A DNA stretch of 64,000 nt from Lutacidiplasma sp049802875. GTDB taxonomy: Archaea; Thermoplasmatota; Thermoplasmata; Lutacidiplasmatales; UBA184. Made by a program: the position numbers and the translations under genes. Below are positions 34,192 to 41,923 of the stretch, one piece after another. Under the pieces are notes generated by a model. It saw only the letters and a program-made list of their open reading frames with translations, was not told the origin of the DNA and did no database searches. Location of the stretch: NCBI GenBank assembly GCA_049802875.1, contig JBARNH010000019.1, positions 1 through 64,000 on the forward strand, written 5' to 3'. The stretch's first letter is position 1, and each line of letters opens with the position of its first letter.

Positions 34192-34604
34192 GCCGCGCCG
34201 CGCCCAAGCCGTTGCGCGGTCGTGACGATCTCCTGCAGCGTCGTGCCCGGACCGAAGATCGCCCGGATCCCGGCCTTCTTGAGTCGCCGGGCATCCTCGT
34301 CGGGGATGATCCCTCCGGCGAAGACCGGAATGTCCCCGGCTTTCTCCTTCTTCAGAAGCGCCAGGACCTTCGGGAAGAGCGCCATATGCGCGCCCGACAG
34401 GATCGATAGTCCAATGAGGTCGACATCCTCCTCGAGCGCCGCGCGAACGATCTCCTCGGGGGTCTGACGCAACCCGGCGTAGATCACTTCGAAGCCGGCA
34501 TCCCGGAGAGCGCGAGCGACGACCTTCGCTCCCCGATCGTGTCCGTCCAGTCCGGGCTTTGCGATCAGCACTCGGATCGGTGACGCCTTCGGTGAACGTG
34601 GCAT
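34188..34604 (-). CDS. mcmA2: Methylmalonyl-CoA mutase, cobalamin-binding small subunit
   Basis: The adenosylcobalamin-binding subunit of the split archaeal mutase. The base-off signature Asp-x-His-x2-Gly is KPGLDGHDRGAK; other B12-fold motifs are GLSILSGAHMALFP and FAGGIIPDED-ARRLKKAG. 138 residues, normal. Pairs with mcmA1 (partial, right edge) and is followed by meaB with a 4-nt overlap. Converts (R)-methylmalonyl-CoA to succinyl-CoA with its partner. Confidence 0.93.
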   Translation of the reverse strand: MPRSPKASPIRVLIAKPGLDGHDRGAKVVARALRDAGFEVIYAGLRQTPEEIVRAALEEDVDLIGLSILSGAHMALFPKVLALLKKEKAGDIPVFAGGIIPDEDARRLKKAGIRAIFGPGTTLQEIVTTAQRLGRGAA

Positions 34605-34691
34605 CGAGTCCCTTCCCTAAAGCGGGAGCGGCGGGGAAAAGCTTTCGTGTCCCTCGGCGCGCCTCGGAAATCGGACGGTCCGCGCTTCTGG

Positions 34692-35564
34692 TCAGATCCG
34701 GGCGATGATGTCGAGCACCAGGTTCCCGGCGAGCAGCGCCGAAACCGCGCCCGCCGCCATCAGCACTAGGAACGGGATCTGCGGCGTGACCCAGACGCGA
34801 TCGACCCCCTTCGCCTCGAGTTCTTGGGCCGCACGGACCCGCTCCCGTCGGTCGTCCTCGGAGGTCTCCGGCGCGCTCTCGGCCCGACCCTCCGCGCTCA
34901 GCGGGTCCTTCAGCCAGACGAATCGGTGAGGAAGGTCGCTAACTTTGATCAGGTAACCCGAGAACCCCCGGGGAAATTGAAACTCGCCCCGCGCGGCGTT
35001 GCGCACACCGAGACCGACGGGGATCACAACGGAGAGCAGGGCAGCGTCCACGAGCAGATTGAAGGAGAACGGAAAGATGGCGAGGAGAGCGGTGACGGAG
35101 GCGGGCTGAGGAAGCGGCGGATTGATGAATAGCGGGACGAGCACGCCGGCGATCATGAGGGCCTTTGCGTCCGCTCCTCCGTAGAGCACCCCCACTTCGA
35201 ACAGCCCTCGGGCGAACAACACGGTCAGCAGGAGCGCGAGGGCCTCGACGGGGACCTGACTCGGTCCGATGCCGACCCGCCACGCTACGGCGGCGACGAC
35301 CCCGATCACGACGAGGTAGGCGCCCGCCTCGATCGGGTCGGCGAATGGTTCGTACTTCGTCCCCAGCAGATCATCCCACGGAAACAGGTGTTGCAGGGTA
35401 AGGCCCCCGACGACCGTCCAGATCACGACCGGGAGGAGCCCCCCCGGGCTCAGCGCGACGATCCCCAGTCCGACTCCGAGAACTCCGAGGACCTGCCAGA
35501 GGTGGTCGGTTACCTCTCGCTCGCGCCAGTCGGCCACCGCCGCGTAGCCGAGCCCACCCAGCAA
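34692..35564 (-). CDS. Archaeal prepilin/preflagellin peptidase (A24 family, FlaK/PibD-like)
   Basis: Membrane aspartyl protease that cleaves class III signal peptides of pilins or archaellins. First catalytic Asp in VADWREREVTDHLW and the second in the family motif GGADAK, the archaeal GxxD variant. About six hydrophobic helices. The C-terminal ~100 residues form a cytosolic loop (LKDPLSAEGRAESAPE) plus a last helix. The first usable codon is TTG at 35564; conserved hydrophobic sequence continues some 20 codons upstream without ATG or GTG, so the true start is uncertain. A CTTAAG element near 35654 may be the promoter. Confidence 0.82.
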   Translation of the reverse strand: MLGGLGYAAVADWREREVTDHLWQVLGVLGVGLGIVALSPGGLLPVVIWTVVGGLTLQHLFPWDDLLGTKYEPFADPIEAGAYLVVIGVVAAVAWRVGIGPSQVPVEALALLLTVLFARGLFEVGVLYGGADAKALMIAGVLVPLFINPPLPQPASVTALLAIFPFSFNLLVDAALLSVVIPVGLGVRNAARGEFQFPRGFSGYLIKVSDLPHRFVWLKDPLSAEGRAESAPETSEDDRRERVRAAQELEAKGVDRVWVTPQIPFLVLMAAGAVSALLAGNLVLDIIARI

Positions 35565-35727
35565 GAGGGCGACCTGCGCGGCGAGGATCGCCTCCCCGAC
35601 GCTGGTCAGTCCCGTCCACCCCCCGTGCGCCGTTGCGACGGTGGGCCGCCCTCTTAAGGGCGAGGACGCGGTCGCAGTGTCGCGACCGGCGCGTTCCTTT
35701 TCTACGCTCGCCCGCTAGTATCTCCCA

Positions 35728-36648
35728 ATGGTCGCGACGTCGGGGGGGAACGGGGACACGCCGCCGTCAGCTCCGAGCCGCACGGAGGGGACGCCCATCC
35801 CCGGAGGGCGCCGCCGTTGGATCTGGCCGACGCTCGTAATCGTCGTCGTCGTACTGGCGGTAGTCGCCGCGCTCTTCGCCACCGGTATCGTTCGATTCGG
35901 CCAGCCGAACTCATCGAGTCCGGCGTACGAGATCTTCTCCCAGGCCGAGTCCACCGCACAGTCGGGCGCCAACTCCGTGGCGGGGGGTCCGTGGTACGCT
36001 GCCTTCGGTGCCGGGGTGTCGACGCCGGATGCGGTGCTCGAACCGACGACGAACCTCTCCGGTCTCCTGCAACTCGTCAACTGTACGATCACGTGGACCC
36101 ACGGCGAACCGGCGAACATCGCCATCCCCGCCACCGCTGCCAGCGCTTCCACCGGCGCCGCCGCCTACTGGACGTTCGGTTTGAAGAACGACTCCAACGC
36201 CCTGCTCGTGGAGACCGTATCGGACGGTACGCCGTCCGCGGTGTTCGTGGCGAGCGGATCGAACTGCACCCGGACCGTGGCATTGCTCTCGACGTTCCCG
36301 GCCGGCACCGTCGACTCTCCCCAGGTCATCTCCGCCGCGAATGCGGTGGGCGGCGCCGGCTTCCTCGCCGCGCATCCGAATTCGACCGAAGTGTGGGGGG
36401 CCATCGCGGGGTTTAGCGACTTCGGAATCAGCACGAGCCCGTTGTGGTACGTGGAATACACAGCGTGCGCCTTACCGTCGTCGATCGACGCGACCGGGCC
36501 GTTCTTCAACGCCACCGTCGGAGGCACATCGGGGGTCGTGACGATGCACTCGAACGGAACCGCGAACTGCGCGCTCTCCGTGCCGACCGGGCTGGCGCTC
36601 GCCCTGCACGACCCTGCCTCGCCGGCCGCCGCCCGAAAAGCTATTTAA
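35728..36648 (+). CDS. Single-span membrane protein with large extracellular domain, unknown function
   Basis: A basic cytosolic start (PIPGGRRRWIWP) is followed by one helix (TLVIVVVVLAVVAALFATGIV, about 33-53), and then ~250 extracellular residues rich in Ser, Thr, Asn, Ala and Gly. Three cysteine-bearing stretches (VNCTITW, GSNCTRTV and TACALPS) plus NCALSV could form disulfides. Several Asn-x-Ser/Thr sites suggest N-glycosylation. The fold is not recognised; it looks like other surface proteins of this genome. Its stop codon lies inside the TATA box of the rps6e operon. Confidence 0.7.
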   Translation: MVATSGGNGDTPPSAPSRTEGTPIPGGRRRWIWPTLVIVVVVLAVVAALFATGIVRFGQPNSSSPAYEIFSQAESTAQSGANSVAGGPWYAAFGAGVSTPDAVLEPTTNLSGLLQLVNCTITWTHGEPANIAIPATAASASTGAAAYWTFGLKNDSNALLVETVSDGTPSAVFVASGSNCTRTVALLSTFPAGTVDSPQVISAANAVGGAGFLAAHPNSTEVWGAIAGFSDFGISTSPLWYVEYTACALPSSIDATGPFFNATVGGTSGVVTMHSNGTANCALSVPTGLALALHDPASPAAARKAI

Positions 36649-36652
36649 ATAG
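36641..36652 (+). promoter_or_regulatory. Palindromic TATA box of the rps6e operon, overlapping an upstream stop codon
   Basis: CTATTTAAATAG is a perfect 12-nt palindrome. It holds the stop codon (TAA, 36646-36648) of the surface-protein gene and is centred about 40 nt before the rps6e ATG at 36687. It is the strongest TATA-like element of this segment. Confidence 0.65.
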
Positions 36653-36686
36653 CCTCCAACTGCGCGGCCGCACCTTACGAGGGTTC

Positions 36687-37064
36687 ATGGTCGAGTATAA
36701 GCTCGTCATCTCCGAGCGGGAGAAATCCATCGCACGAACGGTAGGGGACCCGCAAGCCGCCGGCTTCCTGGGCAAGAGGATCGGCGAGACAATCGGTGGT
36801 GAGCTGATCGGGGCGACGGGGTACACTTTCCGAATTACCGGGGGAACGGACAAGAGTGGGTTCCCGCTCCGACCGGACCTCCCGGGGGCCCGGCAGACCC
36901 GACTCTATGTCGGGAACGGCTTCGGATTTCATGCGCCTCGTCTCGGCATGCGGCGGCGCCGAACGTTCCGCGGCAACACGGTCAGCGAGGACACGGTCCA
37001 GATCAACCTGATCGTGGAGCAAAAAGGCGGGAAACCGCTGGCGGAGCTTCTCGCGGCGTCATGA
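36687..37064 (+). CDS. rps6e: 30S ribosomal protein S6e
   Basis: Archaeal/eukaryotic small-subunit protein. Pattern: MVEYKLVISEREKS, then GKRIGETIGGELIGATGYTFRITGGTDKSGFPLRPDL, and the basic GMRRRRTFRGNTVSEDTVQINL. 125 residues, the normal archaeal form lacking the long eukaryotic C-terminal tail. First gene of a three-gene operon; its stop overlaps the aIF2-gamma ATG by 4 nt, an order shared with many archaea. Confidence 0.96.
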   Translation: MVEYKLVISEREKSIARTVGDPQAAGFLGKRIGETIGGELIGATGYTFRITGGTDKSGFPLRPDLPGARQTRLYVGNGFGFHAPRLGMRRRRTFRGNTVSEDTVQINLIVEQKGGKPLAELLAAS

Positions 37065-38296
37065 AGGTCCCCCGGCAGCCCGAGGTTAACATCGGTCTCG
37101 TCGGCCATGTAGACCACGGGAAGACAACCCTCACCCAGGCCCTCACCGGCGAGTGGACCGACCGTCACTCCGAGGAGTTGAAACGAGGGATCTCGATCAA
37201 ACTCGGCTACGCGGATGCGGCGTTCTACCGCTGCCCCAAATGCCCTCCCCCCTCCGGGTTCTCGACGGAGCCGGTGTGCCCGAACTGTGGTGGCGAGGCG
37301 AAGTTCCTGAGGTCCGTTTCGTTCGTGGACGCCCCGGGTCACGAGACCCTGATGGAGACGATGCTCTCGGGGGCCGCGATCATGGACGGCGCTCTGCTGC
37401 TGGTCGCCGCCAACGAGAAGGTGCCCCAACCGCAGACCCGAGAGCATCTGTACGCCCTCGATATCATCGGCGTCCGCAAGGTAGTGGTCGTCCAGAACAA
37501 GATCGACCTCATCTCGTCCGAAGCGGCGGAAGAGAATTATCGGGAGATCGTCGAGTTCCTGAAGACCTCCCCGATCGCGGAGGCGCCGGTGGTGCCGGTG
37601 AGCGCGAACCACCGGGTCAATATCGACGCGTTGATCGGCCAGATCGAAGAGACGATTCCTACCCCGGCCCGGGACGCCGCGAAACCACCGCTCATGTATG
37701 TCGCGCGCTCGTTCGACATCAACCGCCCCGGGACTCGTCCTCGCGAGTTGCGCGGCGGGGTGTTGGGGGGTTCCCTCATCCAGGGAAAGATCACCCTCGG
37801 CGAAGAGATCGAGATCCGCCCGGGCACCACCGGGGCCGCCAACGGCACCTCCGAGTCCCTGACCACCAAGGTGACGTCCATCGTTTCGGGGGGTCGGGAG
37901 TGGAAGGAACTGCGACCGGGAGGCCTCGCCGCGATCGGGACGAGCCTCGACCCTTCCCTCGCGAAGGGAGACGGACTGACCGGTCGCCTCGTCGGCACCG
38001 CCGGGACTCTCCCGCCGGTGAGCCAAAAGATCCGACTCAAAGCGACACTGCTCGATCGCGTCCTCGGCGCGCAACGCGAGATGAAGGTCGAAAAGATTCG
38101 GACCAGCGAGTTGCTCGCCGTCACGGTCGGCACGACCGTCGCGGCCGGCAAAGTGACGAGCGCCCGGGGCAACGAGGTCGAGCTCTCGCTCAATCGCGCC
38201 GTTACGGTCTTCTCGGGGAGCCGGGTTGCGATATCGCGCAAGATCAACGCTTGGCGCCTGATCGGATACGGGATCGTGGAGGGGGGGACGAAGTGA
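37061..38296 (+). CDS. eif2g: Translation initiation factor 2, gamma subunit (aIF2-gamma)
   Basis: GTPase core of aIF2, delivering initiator Met-tRNA to the small subunit. G1 VGHVDHGKTTL near residue 15, G3 DAPGHETLM, G4 QNKIDL, G5 VSANH. The zinc-binding knuckle CPKC...CPNC (FYRCPKCPPPS, VCPNCGGE) typical of the gamma subunit is present, as are domains II and III. 411 residues, normal. Both ends overlap neighbours (ATGA, GTGA). Confidence 0.97.
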   Translation: MKVPRQPEVNIGLVGHVDHGKTTLTQALTGEWTDRHSEELKRGISIKLGYADAAFYRCPKCPPPSGFSTEPVCPNCGGEAKFLRSVSFVDAPGHETLMETMLSGAAIMDGALLLVAANEKVPQPQTREHLYALDIIGVRKVVVVQNKIDLISSEAAEENYREIVEFLKTSPIAEAPVVPVSANHRVNIDALIGQIEETIPTPARDAAKPPLMYVARSFDINRPGTRPRELRGGVLGGSLIQGKITLGEEIEIRPGTTGAANGTSESLTTKVTSIVSGGREWKELRPGGLAAIGTSLDPSLAKGDGLTGRLVGTAGTLPPVSQKIRLKATLLDRVLGAQREMKVEKIRTSELLAVTVGTTVAAGKVTSARGNEVELSLNRAVTVFSGSRVAISRKINAWRLIGYGIVEGGTK

Positions 38297-38475
38297 GGCC
38301 CGACCTCCTCGAGATCCTGCGTTGCCCAGTCTGCCGGGGAGAGCTCGGTCTCGTCACTCGTCGGACGGAGGGGACGGAGATCATTGAGGGTACGCTGACC
38401 TGTGCGGCCTGCGCGGTCGACTACCCGATCCAGGACGGGATCCCCGACCTGCTGCCACCGGACGAGCGCGACTGA
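38293..38475 (+). CDS. Trm112-like zinc protein
   Basis: 60-residue protein with the Trm112 pattern LLEILRCPVCRGEL and CAACAVDYPIQDGIPDLLP, that is two Cys-x2-Cys zinc knuckles and the invariant YPI-x-DGIP. In eukaryotes and archaea Trm112 activates several tRNA, rRNA and release-factor methyltransferases. GTG start overlaps the aIF2-gamma stop. The likely methyltransferase partners are not adjacent. Confidence 0.85.
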   Translation: MRPDLLEILRCPVCRGELGLVTRRTEGTEIIEGTLTCAACAVDYPIQDGIPDLLPPDERD

Positions 38476-38575
38476 ACTCCCGACGGGCGCCGAGCCGTTG
38501 GCTCGATCTTCACTCGTCGATAAGTTCCGCAGTCGCAAAGGGCTCCCGGCGAGGAGAAGTTCCGGTCGAGCCGAA

Positions 38576-38585
38576 GGGTTAAGCA
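38576..38585 (+). promoter_or_regulatory. TATA-like box of the signal peptidase gene
   Basis: GGGTTAAGCA centred 27 nt before the ATG at 38608, which predicts a leaderless transcript. The 130 bases between trm112 and this gene otherwise hold nothing I can recognise. Confidence 0.45.
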
Positions 38586-38607
38586 GTGTCGGGCCGGACG
38601 ACGCCCG

Positions 38608-39978
38608 ATGTCATCCCGCCGGGACTCCGACGACCCGTCGTCCAACGGGGGCGACCTCGAGGAAACCGAGGAACGGACGACGAGTTCCCGCCGCGCGTCC
38701 CGACGGCCTCCCCCCCATCCCTCGAAAAACCGAGGCCCCGTCCGGCGATGGAGCTCGAGCCGGGACACTGACGAAGAGGACGACGACGACCTCGAGCCGG
38801 CACCCGGTCGTCGGGGGATCCTCCACCGTGAGCCGCGACCGGTCTACTGGCGCGCGCGGGATTCGCTCTACTTCGAACCGCTCGTCGCCGTCGCGATCAT
38901 CGTCGTGATGTTGGTTGGTCTCTACGCGTACACCCAGAACTGGCCCCCCGTCTACGTCGTCGAATCCGACAGCATGCAGCACGGGTCCACGGACATACTG
39001 GGAGTGATCAACACCGGCGATCTGGTCCTCGCTCAGCGACTCCCGACGAACCAGATCACCACGTACGTGGCCGGTCTTCAGACCGGATATTCCACGTACG
39101 GGGAGTACGGGGACGTGATCCTCTACTCGGCCAACGGTCAGGGTTCGACCCCGATCATCCATCGGGCCATCATCTTCCTCCAGTGGGACCCCGCGACCTC
39201 GTCGTACAACGCCACCGGCCTCGCGGGGCTCCAATCCGCCGGAAGGTGCGGAAACGCGAGCGGTGCGGTCTACGCCACCCCCGGCACGCTGAACGACTGT
39301 GGAACCACCGACCTCACCGGCGCGCTCGACCTCATTCATGTCGGTTGGAATTCGGTGAACGTGAGCATCGACCTCTCGTCGCCGAGCCTCGGGCGCCACT
39401 CCGGTTTTCTAACGATGGGAGACAACAACTTCGAACCGACCGGATGCTCCTCCAACTGCGAGGGACTTCCGGACCAGCAGACGGGGCTCAGTGAGTTGGT
39501 CGAACCCGGGTGGATCGTGGGGGTGGCCCGAGGGATGCTCCCATGGTTTGGGGCGATCAAGCTCGTCCTCGAAGGAAACGCCGGCAGCGTTCCCCCCCAG
39601 TCGTGGCAGTTTCTGGGCCTGACCGTCGTCGGCCTCATTCTCCTGGCCTTCGGGATCCACTACGCCCTTCGGGCTGAGGGAATCGAGGACGAACGCCGAA
39701 AGGAGGAGGAGGACGCAGAGGCCGAGGCGGCGGACGAGTTGCACGCGTCGTCCGAGTCCGGCGGAGGTCGCGGTCGGCGATTCCTGCGGGCGCTCCGTCC
39801 GTGGAATCGTTCCGACACCGACTCCGAGGACGAGGAGGACGATATTCGGCCGCCCCGCCGGTCGGCGCCCAAGACTCCGTCCCGGCTCTCCCCGCACCGG
39901 GGGCGGCCTCCTCCGAAGGTGAAACGCTCGGAGAAGTCGAAGCGGAAGCATCGGTCCGAGAAGGACGAGGACCTCTGA
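38608..39978 (+). CDS. Signal peptidase I (S26B family) with long charged cytosolic arms
   Basis: Membrane protease that removes signal peptides. A first helix (PLVAVAIIVVMLVGLYAYTQNW) is followed by the catalytic Ser in VVESDSMQHG, and the archaeal His replaces the bacterial Lys in PIIHRAIIF; TMGDNNFEPT provides the Asp-containing box. A second helix is at about 330-350. Unusual are the ~80-residue acidic/Ser/Arg N-terminal arm (EEDDDDLEPAPG) and the ~105-residue C-terminal arm, acidic then very basic (KVKRSEKSKRKHRSEK). At 456 residues it is roughly twice the usual archaeal size. Extracellular inserts around the active site are also large. Confidence 0.8.
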   Translation: MSSRRDSDDPSSNGGDLEETEERTTSSRRASRRPPPHPSKNRGPVRRWSSSRDTDEEDDDDLEPAPGRRGILHREPRPVYWRARDSLYFEPLVAVAIIVVMLVGLYAYTQNWPPVYVVESDSMQHGSTDILGVINTGDLVLAQRLPTNQITTYVAGLQTGYSTYGEYGDVILYSANGQGSTPIIHRAIIFLQWDPATSSYNATGLAGLQSAGRCGNASGAVYATPGTLNDCGTTDLTGALDLIHVGWNSVNVSIDLSSPSLGRHSGFLTMGDNNFEPTGCSSNCEGLPDQQTGLSELVEPGWIVGVARGMLPWFGAIKLVLEGNAGSVPPQSWQFLGLTVVGLILLAFGIHYALRAEGIEDERRKEEEDAEAEAADELHASSESGGGRGRRFLRALRPWNRSDTDSEDEEDDIRPPRRSAPKTPSRLSPHRGRPPPKVKRSEKSKRKHRSEKDEDL

Positions 39979-40064
39979 GCCCCGAAATCGGTCCCACGGC
40001 CACCCCCGGCGCCTTCGCAACCTTTTAGCCCCGAATCGGGTCGGGCCCGTGAGGCAACGGTCGA

Positions 40065-40940
40065 ATGCATGTCATTGGAGGCACGGCATCTACCGCCCTC
40101 GCCGAGCGGATCTCTCGCGAACTCGGGAACGCGCCGTTCGCGATCCCGTTCACTAAGCGGTTCCCCGACGGGGAGATGTATGTTCGCGTCGGCGGCCGAT
40201 TCGAGGGGGAGGACGTCGTGGTCGTCCAGTCGACCCGGACCGATCAGGACCTCGTCGAACTGCTCCTCTTGGAAGATGCCGTCCGGGAAGCCGGGGCGCG
40301 ACGAGTATTCGTGGTCGTTCCGTACCTGGGCTACGCGCGGCAAGACCGCCGGTTCTTTCCAGGGGAGCCGGTCAGTGCGCGGACGTTCTGTCGGCACATC
40401 GAGCTCAACGCCGACGTGGTCATCACGGTCGATCTTCACTCCAGCCAAACGCTCACTCACTTCACGAAGCCGGCGATGGAGGCGAGTGGCATTCCGGCGA
40501 TCGCCCGCCTGTTGAGGGAGCGGCCGGTCGACCTGCTCGTCTCGCCGGATCAGGGCGGCGTGGACCGGGCCCGACGCATGGCGCAGCTTCTCGACAAACC
40601 GTGGTTCGCGCTGCAGAAGAAACGCATCGACAGCGAGCGGGTGGAGCTCTCGCTGCCCGCCAACCTCCCGGCCGCGATCGAGGGAAAGCAGGTCGTCATC
40701 GTCGACGACGTCATCTCGACGGGGGGTACGATCGTGGAGGCCGCAAAGCTCCTGAAGAAGCACAACGTGGCCGCGATCAGCGCGGCCTGCACTCACGGCC
40801 TGTTCCTACGCGACGCGTTCGAGCGGATCAAAGCGGTCGTGGACGAGGTCTACTCGACGGACACCCTCGGGAATCCCGCCGAGAAAGCATCGGTGGCGCC
40901 CGATATCGCCCAGATCCTTCTGCGCGAATCGACCCCGTAA
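40065..40940 (+). CDS. prs: Ribose-phosphate pyrophosphokinase (PRPP synthase)
   Basis: Makes PRPP from ribose 5-phosphate and ATP for nucleotide, His and Trp synthesis. Motifs: FPDGEMYVRVGG, the metal-binding VDLHSSQTLTHF, and the PRPP-binding loop VVIVDDVISTGGTIVEAAKLL. RQDRRFFPGEPVSAR is the catalytic flexible loop. 291 residues, the archaeal class. A CTTTTAG element (40022-40028) lies 40 nt upstream. Followed by a GNAT gene 17 nt later. Confidence 0.95.
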   Translation: MHVIGGTASTALAERISRELGNAPFAIPFTKRFPDGEMYVRVGGRFEGEDVVVVQSTRTDQDLVELLLLEDAVREAGARRVFVVVPYLGYARQDRRFFPGEPVSARTFCRHIELNADVVITVDLHSSQTLTHFTKPAMEASGIPAIARLLRERPVDLLVSPDQGGVDRARRMAQLLDKPWFALQKKRIDSERVELSLPANLPAAIEGKQVVIVDDVISTGGTIVEAAKLLKKHNVAAISAACTHGLFLRDAFERIKAVVDEVYSTDTLGNPAEKASVAPDIAQILLRESTP

Positions 40941-40957
40941 CGAGGAGCGCCGAGCGA

Positions 40958-41923
40958 ATGGAGGGTCCCCGACCGACCAAAGGGGCGCCCGCGGATGAGC
41001 TCCTCGAGCTCGTCCAGATGGTTCGACAGGAACTCCTGCTCCGGGAGGAGGCGCCGACCGGGAATTGGGTGGAGGCTTCCGCGGTCGACCTTCGAACGGG
41101 AGACAAGCCGGGCTGGTACTACCCCGTCGCTTCGGGAGCCGGGCTTGCCTTCCGATCGCAACGTGGCCCGGCGTCGTTCGGACACGTCCATGTCGGACCG
41201 GGTCCGGAGGCACTCCCCCACGCGATCGCCCTGTCCGAGGCATTGGTCGATTCGCTACCGGCAACGACCGGCTCCGTGATCGTCGGGTTCACCGGATTAC
41301 CGACGGACCAGGAGCGCATCCTGTTGGAGCGTCTCGCCCAGCGCCCGGGATCGACCGTCATCGAACGCTTCGCGATGGAGCGGCCCTTGAGCTCGCGCGA
41401 CGGAGAAGGTCTGACACCGGCTCCCGACGGGTTGACCCTGGTCCCCACGCGCGACGTCACTCTCGAGGCGTTGGCCGATCTCGACCGGCGCGCGTTCCAA
41501 GGTACTGTCGACGAGCTGCTGATCGGGACAGAGCCCGATGACTATCGTCGCTCGCTGTCCGCGCTGATGGCGGGAGAGGCTGGCCGATTCCTGGAGGAGG
41601 CCTCGATCGCGTTCTATCGCCCCAACCCCCCGAAGTTGGTCGGAGCGATCCTCACCTGTGAGAAATCGGCGCGGCGAGCGGTGTTCTTCGACTTCATGGT
41701 CGATCCCGACCTTCGGGGTCGGGGATACGGTGTCTACCTGCTCCGCTGGGGGATGCGGGCGCTCTGGGCCCTCGGATACGAGCGCGTCCGCCTCTGGGTC
41801 AGCGCGACGAACCAGGCCGCCCGGCGACTGTACGATTCGGTCGGCTTCTCCGTGACGCACGCTGCCGCGATCTACCGCTGGGATCGCGTACCGCTCGCGC
41901 CGCACCCACATTCGGACCGGTAG
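40958..41923 (+). CDS. GNAT-family acetyltransferase, long form
   Basis: 321 residues. The C-terminal GNAT domain has motif A VFFDFMVDPDLRGRGYGVYLLRWGMRAL and LWVSATNQAARRLYDSVGF (Asn-x-x-Ala-x-x-Leu-Tyr type). The N-terminal ~180 residues are partly GNAT-like (SATTGSVIVGFTGL region) and could be a second, degenerate copy, giving a tandem enzyme. Substrate unknown. It follows prs and its last 52 bases overlap the convergent nuclease-like gene. Confidence 0.75.
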   Translation: MEGPRPTKGAPADELLELVQMVRQELLLREEAPTGNWVEASAVDLRTGDKPGWYYPVASGAGLAFRSQRGPASFGHVHVGPGPEALPHAIALSEALVDSLPATTGSVIVGFTGLPTDQERILLERLAQRPGSTVIERFAMERPLSSRDGEGLTPAPDGLTLVPTRDVTLEALADLDRRAFQGTVDELLIGTEPDDYRRSLSALMAGEAGRFLEEASIAFYRPNPPKLVGAILTCEKSARRAVFFDFMVDPDLRGRGYGVYLLRWGMRALWALGYERVRLWVSATNQAARRLYDSVGFSVTHAAAIYRWDRVPLAPHPHSDR

